From Roseibium porphyridii (GTDB taxonomy: Bacteria; Pseudomonadota; Alphaproteobacteria; Rhizobiales; Stappiaceae), in contig NZ_CP120863.1 in assembly GCF_026191725.2 (NCBI RefSeq), positions 1,840,001 to 1,904,000 of the forward strand: a stretch of 64,000 nt of DNA, in the 5' to 3' direction. Position numbers and translations under genes: made by a program. How positions within the stretch are numbered: the stretch's first letter is position 1; each line of letters opens with the position of its first letter. This document shows positions 36,099 to 44,006 of this stretch, one piece after another. The notes under the pieces were generated by a model. The model was not told the DNA's origin. It was given only the letters and a program-made list of their open reading frames with translations, and made no database searches.

Positions 36099-36599
36099 AT
36101 GAGCCTCATCGAGATCGAATTCGAGCGACCTGGCAATCCCGTCGATACCATCGAGACTGTCGCCGCCTTGAACGACTGGACGTTTGAACGGTCGGACGAG
36201 GACGAAATAACCATCTCCCTTGGCGGGAGCTGGTGCGACTACCATGTGTCCTTTTCCTGGATGGAAGAGGTCGAGGCTCTGCATCTGGCTTGTGCGTTCG
36301 ACCTCAAGGTCACCGAACCACGCAAAACCGAAGTTCTCCGGTTGCTGGCTATGGTGAACGAGCAACTCTGGATGGGACATTTCGATCTCTGGCACAAAGA
36401 GAACGTCATCATGTTCCGCCAGTCGCTGCTTTTGTCCGGAGGGGCTGAGGCCTCCTCAGCGCAAATTGAAGCAATGCTCACAAATGCACTTGAAAACTGC
36501 GAACGTTTCTATCAAGCCTTCCAGTTCGTTGTCTGGGCCGGGTATTCGGCTTCCGAGGCAATGAACTCGGCCTTGTTTGAAACCGCAGGAGAAGCATGA
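36099..36599 (+). CDS. YbjN-domain protein
   Basis: A 166-residue cytosolic protein of the YbjN family, which is related to type III secretion chaperones in fold and affects stress and motility phenotypes in E. coli; the role in alphaproteobacteria is unknown. The domain runs LNDWTFERSDEDEITISLGGSW.. to LLAMVNEQLWMGHFDLWHKENVIMFRQSLLL. I start at the ATG at 36099 with AGGGGAGAAGG before it; an in-frame upstream ATG at 36024 is not supported. It overlaps proC by 4 bases (ATGA). Confidence 0.85.
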   Translation: MSLIEIEFERPGNPVDTIETVAALNDWTFERSDEDEITISLGGSWCDYHVSFSWMEEVEALHLACAFDLKVTEPRKTEVLRLLAMVNEQLWMGHFDLWHKENVIMFRQSLLLSGGAEASSAQIEAMLTNALENCERFYQAFQFVVWAGYSASEAMNSALFETAGEA

Positions 36600-37414
36600 G
36601 TTTTTCCAAAGATCGCCCTTTGCTTCTCGTCGGAGCCGGCAAGATGGGCGGGGCAATGTTGTCGGGATGGCTGGCAGAGGGTGTCGACCCCGCCGCGATT
36701 GTTGTCGCCGATCCAAACCTTTCCACTGAAATGGGCGCGCTGCTTGCCAAGCATGGCGTGCGCCATTTAACCGCTGCTCCGCCAGATTTGACGGCTGGGA
36801 TTGTGCTTGTTGCCGTCAAACCTCAAATGATGGATCAGGTACTGCCGCAGCTTAAAACGGTCGTTGGCGCCGATACGCTTGTGCTTTCCATCGCAGCCGG
36901 CACACCAGTCTCCAAATTTCAACAGCATTTCGGCAAGGTTCCTGTCTGCCGGTGCATGCCGAACACGCCTGCGATGGTCCAACGCGGGATCACTGCAGTG
37001 TTTCCAACACAGGAAGTCACTGATACGCAAAGAGCGGATGTGACCAAGTTGTTGTCGTCTGTCGGCAAGGTGGTCTGGCTCGATACGGAAGATCAGATAG
37101 ACCTGGTGACCGGGGTCAGCGGTTCGGGGCCCGCATATGTGTTTTTCCTGGCGGAAGCGCTTTGTGAAGCGGGAAAGGCCGCAGGACTGCCTGATGAAAT
37201 TGCCCAGGAACTGGCCGTTGCCACGGTCAGCGGCGCCGGTGAACTGATGCACCAGACGGGTGACCACCCTTCGCAACTTCGTCGAAATGTCACCAGCCCA
37301 AATGGCACAACAGCGGCGGCTCTTGACGTGCTGATGCACGCAGAAGGGCTACAGCCTGTCATGACAGACGCTGTTGCTGCTGCAATCAGGCGCGCCAAGG
37401 AATTGGCCGAATAG
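36596..37414 (+). CDS. proC: Pyrroline-5-carboxylate reductase
   Basis: Last step of proline synthesis, NADPH-dependent. The 272-residue protein has the N-terminal dinucleotide motif VGAGKMGGAMLSGW and the C-terminal signature VSGAGELMHQTGDHPSQLRRNVTSPNGTTAAALD. The start overlaps the YbjN gene stop in ATGA; this YbjN-proC pairing is common in Rhizobiales. Confidence 0.96.
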   Translation: MSFSKDRPLLLVGAGKMGGAMLSGWLAEGVDPAAIVVADPNLSTEMGALLAKHGVRHLTAAPPDLTAGIVLVAVKPQMMDQVLPQLKTVVGADTLVLSIAAGTPVSKFQQHFGKVPVCRCMPNTPAMVQRGITAVFPTQEVTDTQRADVTKLLSSVGKVVWLDTEDQIDLVTGVSGSGPAYVFFLAEALCEAGKAAGLPDEIAQELAVATVSGAGELMHQTGDHPSQLRRNVTSPNGTTAAALDVLMHAEGLQPVMTDAVAAAIRRAKELAE

Positions 37415-37509
37415 TCCTTGCTCAAATGGGCCTGCGGCGCGGGGTCACCCTTTTCGCGGGCGCCTTTGCTTCCTATCTTTGACCTACGAAGGAAACTGGA
37501 GGCCCGTTC

Positions 37510-38211
37510 ATGGCGACCGCAAAGACCAAACAGAAGATCCTTAAGACTTTTCTGAAGCTGCTTGAGACACACCCTTATGACGAGGTGTCGCTCCCATTGC
37601 TTGCTGAAGAGGCAAAGGTCAAATTGTCGGATATGCGAAGCGCATATGCATCTAAGCTTAAGCTGGTTGCTGCGTTCTATGAGCAAATCGATACAAGCGT
37701 CCTGGAAGAACGGGATGAGGACATGGGCGATCAGCCGGCCCGCGACCGCTTGTTCGACGTCCTGATGACACGGATCGACACACTGGCCGAATGCAAGGAA
37801 ACCGTTCGGGCCTTGCGGGCTGCCGCCCAAAAGGATCCAGCGCTTGCTCTGGATTTCAATGCGATTGAAGTGCGATCCCAAAAGTGGATGCTGATTGCCG
37901 CTGGCATCGATGTGTCAGGGGTAAAGGCAACAGTGGTCTCGCAGGGACTTTCAATTGCTTTTGGCCGTGTCCTTGATGTGTGGTTGGACGAAGCAGACGA
38001 AGGCATGCCGCGGACAATGGCGAAGCTGGACAAGGAACTCGACAAGGGAACTTCGTTCATGAAGCGCCTCAAGGGCGTTGAAAGTGCCGCCAAGAGGATG
38101 CGTTCGTTCTTGAAAAAGGCTGCCCAAGGCCGCAACCATCGGCGGAGGCGCGGCGACGAAACGGACGATGACAGCGCCGACTTTGCTGATGAAGCACCAG
38201 CCGGGGCTTGA
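37510..38211 (+). CDS. TetR-like regulator with charged tail
   Basis: A 233-residue protein whose N-terminus looks like a TetR helix-turn-helix (KILKTFLKLLETHPYDEVSLPLLAEEAKVKLSDMRSAYASKLKLVAAFYEQID), although the recognition helix has SDMRSAY rather than the usual TLYRHF pattern, so DNA binding is uncertain. An alpha-helical C-terminal domain follows and the end is first basic (KKAAQGRNHRRRRGDE), then acidic. GGAGG lies ahead of the ATG. No obvious regulated neighbour; proC is upstream and csaA downstream. Confidence 0.7.
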   Translation: MATAKTKQKILKTFLKLLETHPYDEVSLPLLAEEAKVKLSDMRSAYASKLKLVAAFYEQIDTSVLEERDEDMGDQPARDRLFDVLMTRIDTLAECKETVRALRAAAQKDPALALDFNAIEVRSQKWMLIAAGIDVSGVKATVVSQGLSIAFGRVLDVWLDEADEGMPRTMAKLDKELDKGTSFMKRLKGVESAAKRMRSFLKKAAQGRNHRRRRGDETDDDSADFADEAPAGA

Positions 38212-38293
38212 AACCGCACCAGCAAGGCGGAAACCGACTTGCAATAGCGGAATTGACCGGACAAGGTCGCTTGCGGAATGAAAGGATCCTTTC

Positions 38294-38635
38294 GTGAGCG
38301 ACCAGATCAGTTTTGATGATTTCCTGAAAGTGGATATACGCGTCGGACGTATCGTAGAAGCCGAGGAATTTCCCGAAGCCCGAAAGCCGGCTTACAAAAT
38401 GAAGATCGATTTCGGGCCTGAAATCGGCGTCAAAAAGACCTCTGCACAAATTACCAAGCACTACACACCCGAGACACTTATTGGAAAACTGGTGATGGCG
38501 GTGGTCAACTTTCCACCGCGCCAGATCGGACCGGTCATGTCGGAGGTGCTGACACTGGGCGTGCCGGACGATGAAGGTGAGGTTGTGCTTCTCACGCCGG
38601 ACAAGGACGTTCCCATCGGTGGTCGTCTCTATTAG
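38294..38635 (+). CDS. csaA: CsaA-type tRNA-binding protein
   Basis: A 113-residue EMAP/OB-fold tRNA-binding protein of the CsaA family, which has chaperone-like activity and has been linked to protein export in Bacillus. The sequence FDDFLKVDIRVGRIVEAEEFPEARKPAYKMKIDFGPEIG and the end VLLTPDKDVPIGGRLY match closely. It stands alone between the TetR-like gene and the DUF1194 gene. Confidence 0.92.
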   Translation: MSDQISFDDFLKVDIRVGRIVEAEEFPEARKPAYKMKIDFGPEIGVKKTSAQITKHYTPETLIGKLVMAVVNFPPRQIGPVMSEVLTLGVPDDEGEVVLLTPDKDVPIGGRLY

Positions 38636-38697
38636 GATTTGGTCTTCGGCCTACAAAACCGTGCCCCAGATCCAGAGAAAGGCCCTCCGACGGCTCC

Positions 38698-39498
38698 ATG
38701 TTCCATCTGACCAGGAAAGCTGCCTGCGACGTGCCGGGATTATTTCCGGCTCAATCGGCACTGCGGCAAATGGCCTTGCTAGTCTTGCTGTTGTTTCCTG
38801 CCTCAGCCGCCAAGGCCTGTTCGCTAGCCCTGGTCCTGGCAGTAGATGTTTCGGCAAGCATCACCGAGGAAGAATACGAGCTGCAGCAATCCGGAATCGC
38901 CGCTGCTCTCAAGCATCCAGATGTGATAAAGGCCATCGAGACAGTCGATGGCATTTGGTTGCACGGTTTTGAATGGAGCGGGCGCTACCAGCAGAACACG
39001 CTGCTTGACTGGAGATTTCTTTACGACGAAGCAAGTGTTTCTGCAGCGGGAGATGCGATACTGGCCACAGAGCGCGATCATAGAGAATTCATGACATCGC
39101 TCGGATCAGCGCTCGTTCATGCAACTGATGTTCTCTCGACAGCTCCTGAGCACTGCGATCGACAAGTCATCGACGTGTCTGCGGATGGCATCAACAACGA
39201 GGGGGACGATCCGTTGGTCGCCTATGCGACCCACGATTTTGCTGATGTTACCGTCAATGCGCTGGTCATCCGAAAAGAAGAGAGAACCTTCGGGTATTTC
39301 GTCAACAAGGTCATTACGGGCCCAGGCGCTTTTGCCCAACCGATCAACACCTATGAAGACTACACGGAAGGTATGGTTCGCAAACTTGTGCGCGAAATCA
39401 TGGGACTTGGTTTTGCCGATCTGCAGTCAGGAGACTTAGGTCACGCGGGGACGCGCAGTTTTGCCCGCAAACCGCCCAGTGGGGACTCTTCCAGGTAA
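38698..39498 (+). CDS. Secreted DUF1194 (VWA-like) protein
   Basis: A 266-residue protein of the DUF1194 group, related to von Willebrand A domains. The metal-ion-dependent site is DVSASIT (D-x-S-x-S). After a signal-like segment (ALLVLLLFPASAAKACS, with a second in-frame ATG at 38770), the fold continues GIAAALKHPDVIKAIETVDG, RQVIDVSADGINNEGDDP, and FVNKVITGPGAFAQPINTYEDYTEGMVRKL. The final 20 residues lie in a 58-base overlap with the convergent kinase gene. Function unknown. Confidence 0.82.
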   Translation: MFHLTRKAACDVPGLFPAQSALRQMALLVLLLFPASAAKACSLALVLAVDVSASITEEEYELQQSGIAAALKHPDVIKAIETVDGIWLHGFEWSGRYQQNTLLDWRFLYDEASVSAAGDAILATERDHREFMTSLGSALVHATDVLSTAPEHCDRQVIDVSADGINNEGDDPLVAYATHDFADVTVNALVIRKEERTFGYFVNKVITGPGAFAQPINTYEDYTEGMVRKLVREIMGLGFADLQSGDLGHAGTRSFARKPPSGDSSR

Positions 39499-40874
39499 AT
39501 GTCCCCACCGTGCGAGCGGGCAATGTCCCTTGCAATGGCAAGACCTAGACCGCTGCCGGTTTCATCCATGTTTCTGGCGAGATCCAGTCGATGGAAGGCG
39601 CGGAAGGCGAGTTCACGTTGATCCGGTGGAATTCCGGGTCCATCGTCATCAACGACAATTGTCAGCCAACCATTGGCAATGCGGCCTTCAACCTCGACGC
39701 GGGAGCCATATTTGCATCCGTTGGTCACCAGGTTGGCCAGAGATCGCTTCATGGCCAGTCGCCTGATTTCAACATCCGACGGGCCGTTAAAGCGGATCGT
39801 CACGGATTGCCCGGAAATCTCGGCTTCCTCTTCGAGCTCTTCCAGCAAGATCGCAATGTCGGTGACCTGGATATCCTCGTCGCCATCCCCTCTGGCAAAG
39901 GCAAGGTAGTCTTCCAGCATATTGCTCATCTCGTCGACGTCCTTGCGCATGGCGTCGCTTTCCGGTGTGTCACCGAGAAAGGCCAATTGAAGGCGCAGGC
40001 GGGTCAGGATCGTGCGAAGATCGTGGCTGACACCGGCGAGCATTGTCGTTCGCTGCTCGATTTGTCTCTCAATCCGGCGGCGCATATCGATAAAGGCAAC
40101 GCTCGCGCGCCGGACTTCACGCGCACCGCTGGCGCGGAAGTTTTCAACCGGACGGCCCTTGCCGAACGCCTCGGCCGCATTCGCCAGGCGAATGATCGGT
40201 CTGATCTGATTGCGCAGAAACAAAAGTGCGATGAACACCAGAACCAGCGAGGTTGAGAACATCCAGACCAGGAAAATGTGTGAATTGGACGCGTAGGTCT
40301 GGCTGCGGCGGGTGAAAATGCGAAGGATCGAGTCCTCCAGCTGAATGCGGATTTCGACGAAACGGGATCGTCCAACGGTATCAATCCAGAACGGTTTGCC
40401 GATCCGTTGGCTGATCGCAAGACTGAGTTCCTGATCGATAACATCGAAGAAGGGTTTGGAAGTTGGCGGCGGCAGGGGCTCCAGCGGCAGGATCGTGATT
40501 GACATGCCAAGTGCCCGCGCGGACATTTCCTCGATCTTGAGGTGGTCGGGATCCTGCGGGTAGTTTTCCAGAACATAGACAACAGCTGCGATTTCTCGCA
40601 CGACCGCCTCAGACATGCGTCGTGACACCAGCTGATAGTGGCGTTCCATGAAGACGAAGACCAGAACCGACTGCAGTATTACGATCGGTGCGACGATGAT
40701 CAGGAATGTCCGTGTAAACAGCCCCTTGGGCATCACCCGGTACATGAACCTGGAAACCGTGCCGTAGAGGTGTAGAAATGGTTTGAGCGGCGCGATCATT
40801 GGCTTCAATCGTTCAGCTGAGGGCAGGCGACGCAGTAGGGAGGTAAATACCATCTGGAGGCGTTTCAGTCGCAT
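39441..40874 (-). CDS. Sensor histidine kinase (EnvZ-like) partnering OmpR-type regulator
   Basis: Membrane histidine kinase of 477 residues. Helices at about 55-75 and 195-220 flank a periplasmic sensor of about 120 residues; HAMP (NQIRPIIRLANAAEAFGKGRPVE), HisKA with the phospho-acceptor His in LAGVSHDLRTILTRLRLQ, N-box LANLVTNGCKYG, and G-boxes DDDGPGIPPDQ and GSGLGLAIARD follow. Its ATG overlaps the response-regulator stop by 10 bases. The 3' end overlaps the convergent DUF1194 gene by 58 bases. Confidence 0.94.
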   Translation of the reverse strand: MRLKRLQMVFTSLLRRLPSAERLKPMIAPLKPFLHLYGTVSRFMYRVMPKGLFTRTFLIIVAPIVILQSVLVFVFMERHYQLVSRRMSEAVVREIAAVVYVLENYPQDPDHLKIEEMSARALGMSITILPLEPLPPPTSKPFFDVIDQELSLAISQRIGKPFWIDTVGRSRFVEIRIQLEDSILRIFTRRSQTYASNSHIFLVWMFSTSLVLVFIALLFLRNQIRPIIRLANAAEAFGKGRPVENFRASGAREVRRASVAFIDMRRRIERQIEQRTTMLAGVSHDLRTILTRLRLQLAFLGDTPESDAMRKDVDEMSNMLEDYLAFARGDGDEDIQVTDIAILLEELEEEAEISGQSVTIRFNGPSDVEIRRLAMKRSLANLVTNGCKYGSRVEVEGRIANGWLTIVVDDDGPGIPPDQRELAFRAFHRLDLARNMDETGSGLGLAIARDIARSHGGDIYLEESPLGGLRAKLRVPA

Positions 40875-41563
40875 GCCAATCGGTAGCCAATTCCTCGCAC
40901 CGTCTGCAGATAGATCGGGTTGCCCGGATCGGTCTCTATTTTGCGCCGGAGGCGATTGATCTGCACATCGACCGTGCGCTCGCCTAGACCGCTTTCATCG
41001 CCGACGATCTTGTGACGTGGTACGGTCGCTCCTGGTTGTTCGGCAAAGATAGACAGGATCTGTTTTTCGCGATCCGTCAGGCGAACCATGGCATCGCCGT
41101 TTTTCAATTCGCCGCGCGATGCATTGTAAGAAAACGGACCGAAACGGATTTCTTCCTGAGCGATCACCGGTTGCTGGCTGCCTCGACGCAGAATTGCAGC
41201 AATCCGCAGCATCAGCTCGCGAGGTTCAAAGGGTTTAGAGAGATAGTCGTCAACGCCGGCTTCAAGGCCGGCAATACGATCATTCGCTTCTGAACGGGCC
41301 GTCAGCATGAGGATTGGAACTTCCGAGTCTTCCCTCAATGCACCTGCAAGTTCCAATCCTGTTTCGCCGGGCATCATGACATCAAGTATGATCAGGTCGA
41401 ACTCCAGTCCCGACAGGCATTGGCGTGCTTCAGCGGAATTAGCTGCAGCAGAAACCCGATAGCCGTTCTCCTTCAGCAATCGGGACAAGAGATCCCTGAT
41501 GCGACTGTCGTCATCGACCAGAAGGATGTGGTTGGCGTTGTCGTCCGGGACCTGAACATTCAT
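40865..41563 (-). CDS. OmpR-family response regulator, PetR-like
   Basis: Response regulator of 232 residues with a receiver domain (acceptor Asp in DLIILDVMMPGETG, Lys in YLSKPFEPRE) and a winged-helix domain (LTDREKQILSIFAEQPGATVPRHKIVG, VDVQINRLRRKIETDPGNP). The MarR gene upstream and kinase downstream on the same strand recall the Rhodobacter petP-petR locus, where PetR is needed for growth with the bc1 complex. That identification is inference from order and family only; petABC is 40 kb away here. Confidence 0.92.
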   Translation of the reverse strand: MNVQVPDDNANHILLVDDDSRIRDLLSRLLKENGYRVSAAANSAEARQCLSGLEFDLIILDVMMPGETGLELAGALREDSEVPILMLTARSEANDRIAGLEAGVDDYLSKPFEPRELMLRIAAILRRGSQQPVIAQEEIRFGPFSYNASRGELKNGDAMVRLTDREKQILSIFAEQPGATVPRHKIVGDESGLGERTVDVQINRLRRKIETDPGNPIYLQTVRGIGYRLACD

Positions 41564-41600
41564 TGCGGTTGTCTTCGCTCCGATTGGCTGTTGGTCTCAA

Positions 41601-42158
41601 TTAGTCCAGCAAGTCGTGAGGCGTCCGGACGAGCTTCAGGATGTCTGCACGCGCTTCTGGATCGATCATTTGCAACAGGAACTTGCGGATAACTTCGTCG
41701 CTTCCATCTGGCAATCCAATTAGGGCGCGTTCAAGGCGCTGCTGTTGCAGCCGGGTCAGTTCAACAGCAAGTGCATGGCCCTGATCGGTCGTGAACAAAA
41801 GACGTTGGCGACGATCATGATGACCTTCACGTTGCTCGATGATGTCGGCGTCAACCAGTTGCTTCAGAACACGCCCGAGGCTCTGCTTTGTGATCTTCAA
41901 TATTCCAAGCAGGTCGGTGACCATGATGCCGGGATTACGCTCCACAAAATGCAGAACCCTGTGGTGGGCGCGGCCGAACTCGAACTTCGCCAGAACGTCA
42001 TCCGGATCGCCGGTAAATTCCCGATAGGCAAAGAACAGAAGTTCGATGAGATCGTAAGGAAGGTTTTCGTCGCCCTCCCGATCCCGGTCACCGGATTTGG
42101 CCCCGTGTTCCCCGCCGGAAACGGGAGAAAGTGTCGATTTGAAATTTACGTCAGCCAT
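41601..42158 (-). CDS. MarR-family regulator, PetP-like
   Basis: A 185-residue winged-helix regulator with a charged N-terminal extension (GEHGAKSGDRDREGDENLP) before the core (AYREFTGDPDDVLAKFEFGRAHHRVLHFVERNPGIMVTDLLGILKITKQSLGRVLKQLVDADIIEQREGHHDRRQRLLF, in segments). It starts the MarR-OmpR-kinase transcript, 37 bases before the response-regulator gene. This order is that of petP-petR. Divergent from ilvE with 244 bases between; TTGACT at 42160-42165 and an imperfect TTTAG/CTAAA repeat lie there. Confidence 0.88.
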   Translation of the reverse strand: MADVNFKSTLSPVSGGEHGAKSGDRDREGDENLPYDLIELLFFAYREFTGDPDDVLAKFEFGRAHHRVLHFVERNPGIMVTDLLGILKITKQSLGRVLKQLVDADIIEQREGHHDRRQRLLFTTDQGHALAVELTRLQQQRLERALIGLPDGSDEVIRKFLLQMIDPEARADILKLVRTPHDLLD

Positions 42159-42402
42159 ATTGACTTAATTCTGGTCGATTGTTACTTGTTAGCCACCGCG
42201 AACGAAATGATCGGTCTTTTAGATGCTTTTTTACGCATCAGATGCTAAACGAATCCGATCAAGATCGCAGCGGACATCAGGATACCGATAGTAGGCGTGC
42301 TGTGCAAAAAATACAGCGGTAAAAAGAGCGCAAGTCATTGGCGTTATTTACCTCTGCACAAGGACAACAATATTCGCTCAAAGAGCGGGCGGGAGATGGA
42401 AG

Positions 42403-43305
42403 ATGGCTGGGAAGCCTTTTGATCAGCTCAGTGGTGATATCTGGTACGACGGCACCTTCGTGCCCTGGTCGGACGCAAAGCTCCATGTCCTGAGCCATGG
42501 GCTGCACTATGGCAGCAGTGTTTTTGAGGGCGAGCGTGCCTATGGCGGCCGGATCTTCAAGTCTGAAGAACATACTGAACGCCTGTTGGCCTCCGCCGGA
42601 ATGCTGGGTTTCGACATTCCCTGGACCGCAGAGCAGATCAATGCGGCCAAGGAAGAGACCCTTGCCCGCATGAACCTGGTCGACGCCTATATCCGACCGG
42701 TCGCATGGCGCGGTAGCGAAATGATGGGCATTTCCGCGCAGAAAAACACCATTCACCTGGCCATAGCGGCCTGGGAATGGCCCAGTTACTTTGCACCGGA
42801 AGAGCGATTGAAGGGCATTCGTCTTGATATGGCGGACTATCGTCGGCCAGATCCGCAGACCGCGCCTTACAAGGCCAAGGCCGCTGGCCTTTACATGATC
42901 TGCACCATTTCAAAGCATGCCGCCGAATCCAAAGGGTATGCAGACGCGCTGATGCTGGACTGGCGGGGACAGATTGCCGAGGCGACCGGCGCCAACGTCT
43001 TTTTCATCAAGGATGGCAAGATCCACACCCCGACGCCGGACTGCTTTCTTGACGGCATCACGCGTCGCACGGTGATCGGCCTTGCAAGAGACCGGGGTAT
43101 AGAAGTGATTGAACGGTCGATCCTTCCGGACGAATTGTCTGACTTCGAACAGTGCTTTGTCACGGGAACAGCTGCCGAAGTCACGCCGGTGTCGGAAATT
43201 GCCGGTCACCAGTTCCAGGTCGGCGATATCATCAAGAACCTGATGGAAGACTACGATACCGCAGTGCGCCCGGAAGCGCCCTCGCTGAAGGCCGTTGCCG
43301 GCTGA
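42403..43305 (+). CDS. ilvE: Branched-chain amino acid aminotransferase
   Basis: PLP-dependent class IV aminotransferase that interconverts Val, Leu, Ile and their 2-oxo acids, 300 residues. The opening GDIWYDGTFVPWSDAKLHVLSHGLHYGSSVFEGERAYGGRIF is split by the usual substrate loop; the PLP Lys is K159 in KAKAAGLY, and IAEATGANVFF and ITRRTVIGLARDRGIEV follow the family pattern. A terminator hairpin sits 28 bases after the stop. Divergent from the PetP-like gene. Confidence 0.96.
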   Translation: MAGKPFDQLSGDIWYDGTFVPWSDAKLHVLSHGLHYGSSVFEGERAYGGRIFKSEEHTERLLASAGMLGFDIPWTAEQINAAKEETLARMNLVDAYIRPVAWRGSEMMGISAQKNTIHLAIAAWEWPSYFAPEERLKGIRLDMADYRRPDPQTAPYKAKAAGLYMICTISKHAAESKGYADALMLDWRGQIAEATGANVFFIKDGKIHTPTPDCFLDGITRRTVIGLARDRGIEVIERSILPDELSDFEQCFVTGTAAEVTPVSEIAGHQFQVGDIIKNLMEDYDTAVRPEAPSLKAVAG

Positions 43306-43332
43306 TCGCATCGCGCGGGGATCTTATGAACG

Positions 43333-43360
43333 AGGCGGGCTTCAGGCCCGCCTTATTTGT
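43333..43360 (+). terminator. Rho-independent terminator after ilvE
   Basis: AGGCGGGC (43333-43340) pairs with GCCCGCCT (43346-43353) around a five-base loop and is followed by TATTTGT. Confidence 0.8.
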
Positions 43361-43414
43361 GTCCCGACTTTGATCTTGAGCATTTTCTTTCGTGGCAAAC
43401 TGCCGTCATTGCCA

Positions 43415-43939
43415 TCAATGCTGTGTGCTTTTCAGCCCTTCGCCAAGTTTCTTGGCATTTTCGACTGCCTGAGCACCATAAAGCGGCCAGGACTGTGTCA
43501 GGCCTTCCATGATGAGGGACAATTCAATTTCCTTGCCTTCCAGCTTAACGGCTTGTGCAGTTTTTTGGGCAACTTCAACCTTGTGATCATTAAGCAGTTG
43601 AATGAGGCGCTGGTCCTGAGGAGCGGTTGCAACGGCTGCATGGAAAAGGCAGCCACGGGTTGATTCCGTCTGCATCCAGAGCCCGATCCGATCGAAGATT
43701 GTTCCCAGTGCTTCCGCAGGTTCCTCCGGTAGCTCTCCGAAGATTAGCTCCATGTAGCGCTGATGCCGGTGCTCAAGAGCGGCATAGACCATTTCTTCCC
43801 TGGAGGGTGTGTATTTATAGAGTGTGCGAAGGCTGACACCAGCTGCGTCCCGCAATTCGCCGACACTGGGTGCGGCAAAGCCGTTTTCGGCGAAAACCCG
43901 TTCCAGTCCTGCCGCTATCTTGGTGAATGTGGACGCCAT
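43415..43939 (-). CDS. TetR-family regulator
   Basis: A 174-residue TetR repressor with the helix-turn-helix at about 22-50 (FAAPSVGELRDAAGVSLRTLYKYTPSREEMVYAALEH) and a helical ligand domain. It is divergent from an MDR oxidoreductase, with two near-identical 16-base palindromes between the starts. That layout fits a repressor controlling itself and its neighbour. A Cys at CLFHAAVA could be redox-active, which is speculation. Confidence 0.9.
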   Translation of the reverse strand: MASTFTKIAAGLERVFAENGFAAPSVGELRDAAGVSLRTLYKYTPSREEMVYAALEHRHQRYMELIFGELPEEPAEALGTIFDRIGLWMQTESTRGCLFHAAVATAPQDQRLIQLLNDHKVEVAQKTAQAVKLEGKEIELSLIMEGLTQSWPLYGAQAVENAKKLGEGLKSTQH

Positions 43940-43950
43940 GGTTGACTATG

Positions 43951-43966
43951 TAGAATGATCGTTCTA
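43951..43966. promoter_or_regulatory. Operator palindrome 1 (TetR type)
   Basis: TAGAATGATCGTTCTA, a near-perfect palindrome around GATC, 12 bases before the TetR start. It recurs 26 bases on as part of a 22-base direct repeat. Confidence 0.75.
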
Positions 43967-43976
43967 CATGAGCAAG

Positions 43977-43992
43977 TAGAACGATCATTCTA
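43977..43992. promoter_or_regulatory. Operator palindrome 2 (TetR type)
   Basis: TAGAACGATCATTCTA, the second copy; 14 of 16 bases match copy 1 and the following CTACATGAG context also repeats. It ends 14 bases before the oxidoreductase GTG start, so bound repressor would block both promoters. Confidence 0.75.
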
Positions 43993-44006
43993 CATGAGGT
44001 GACAGC

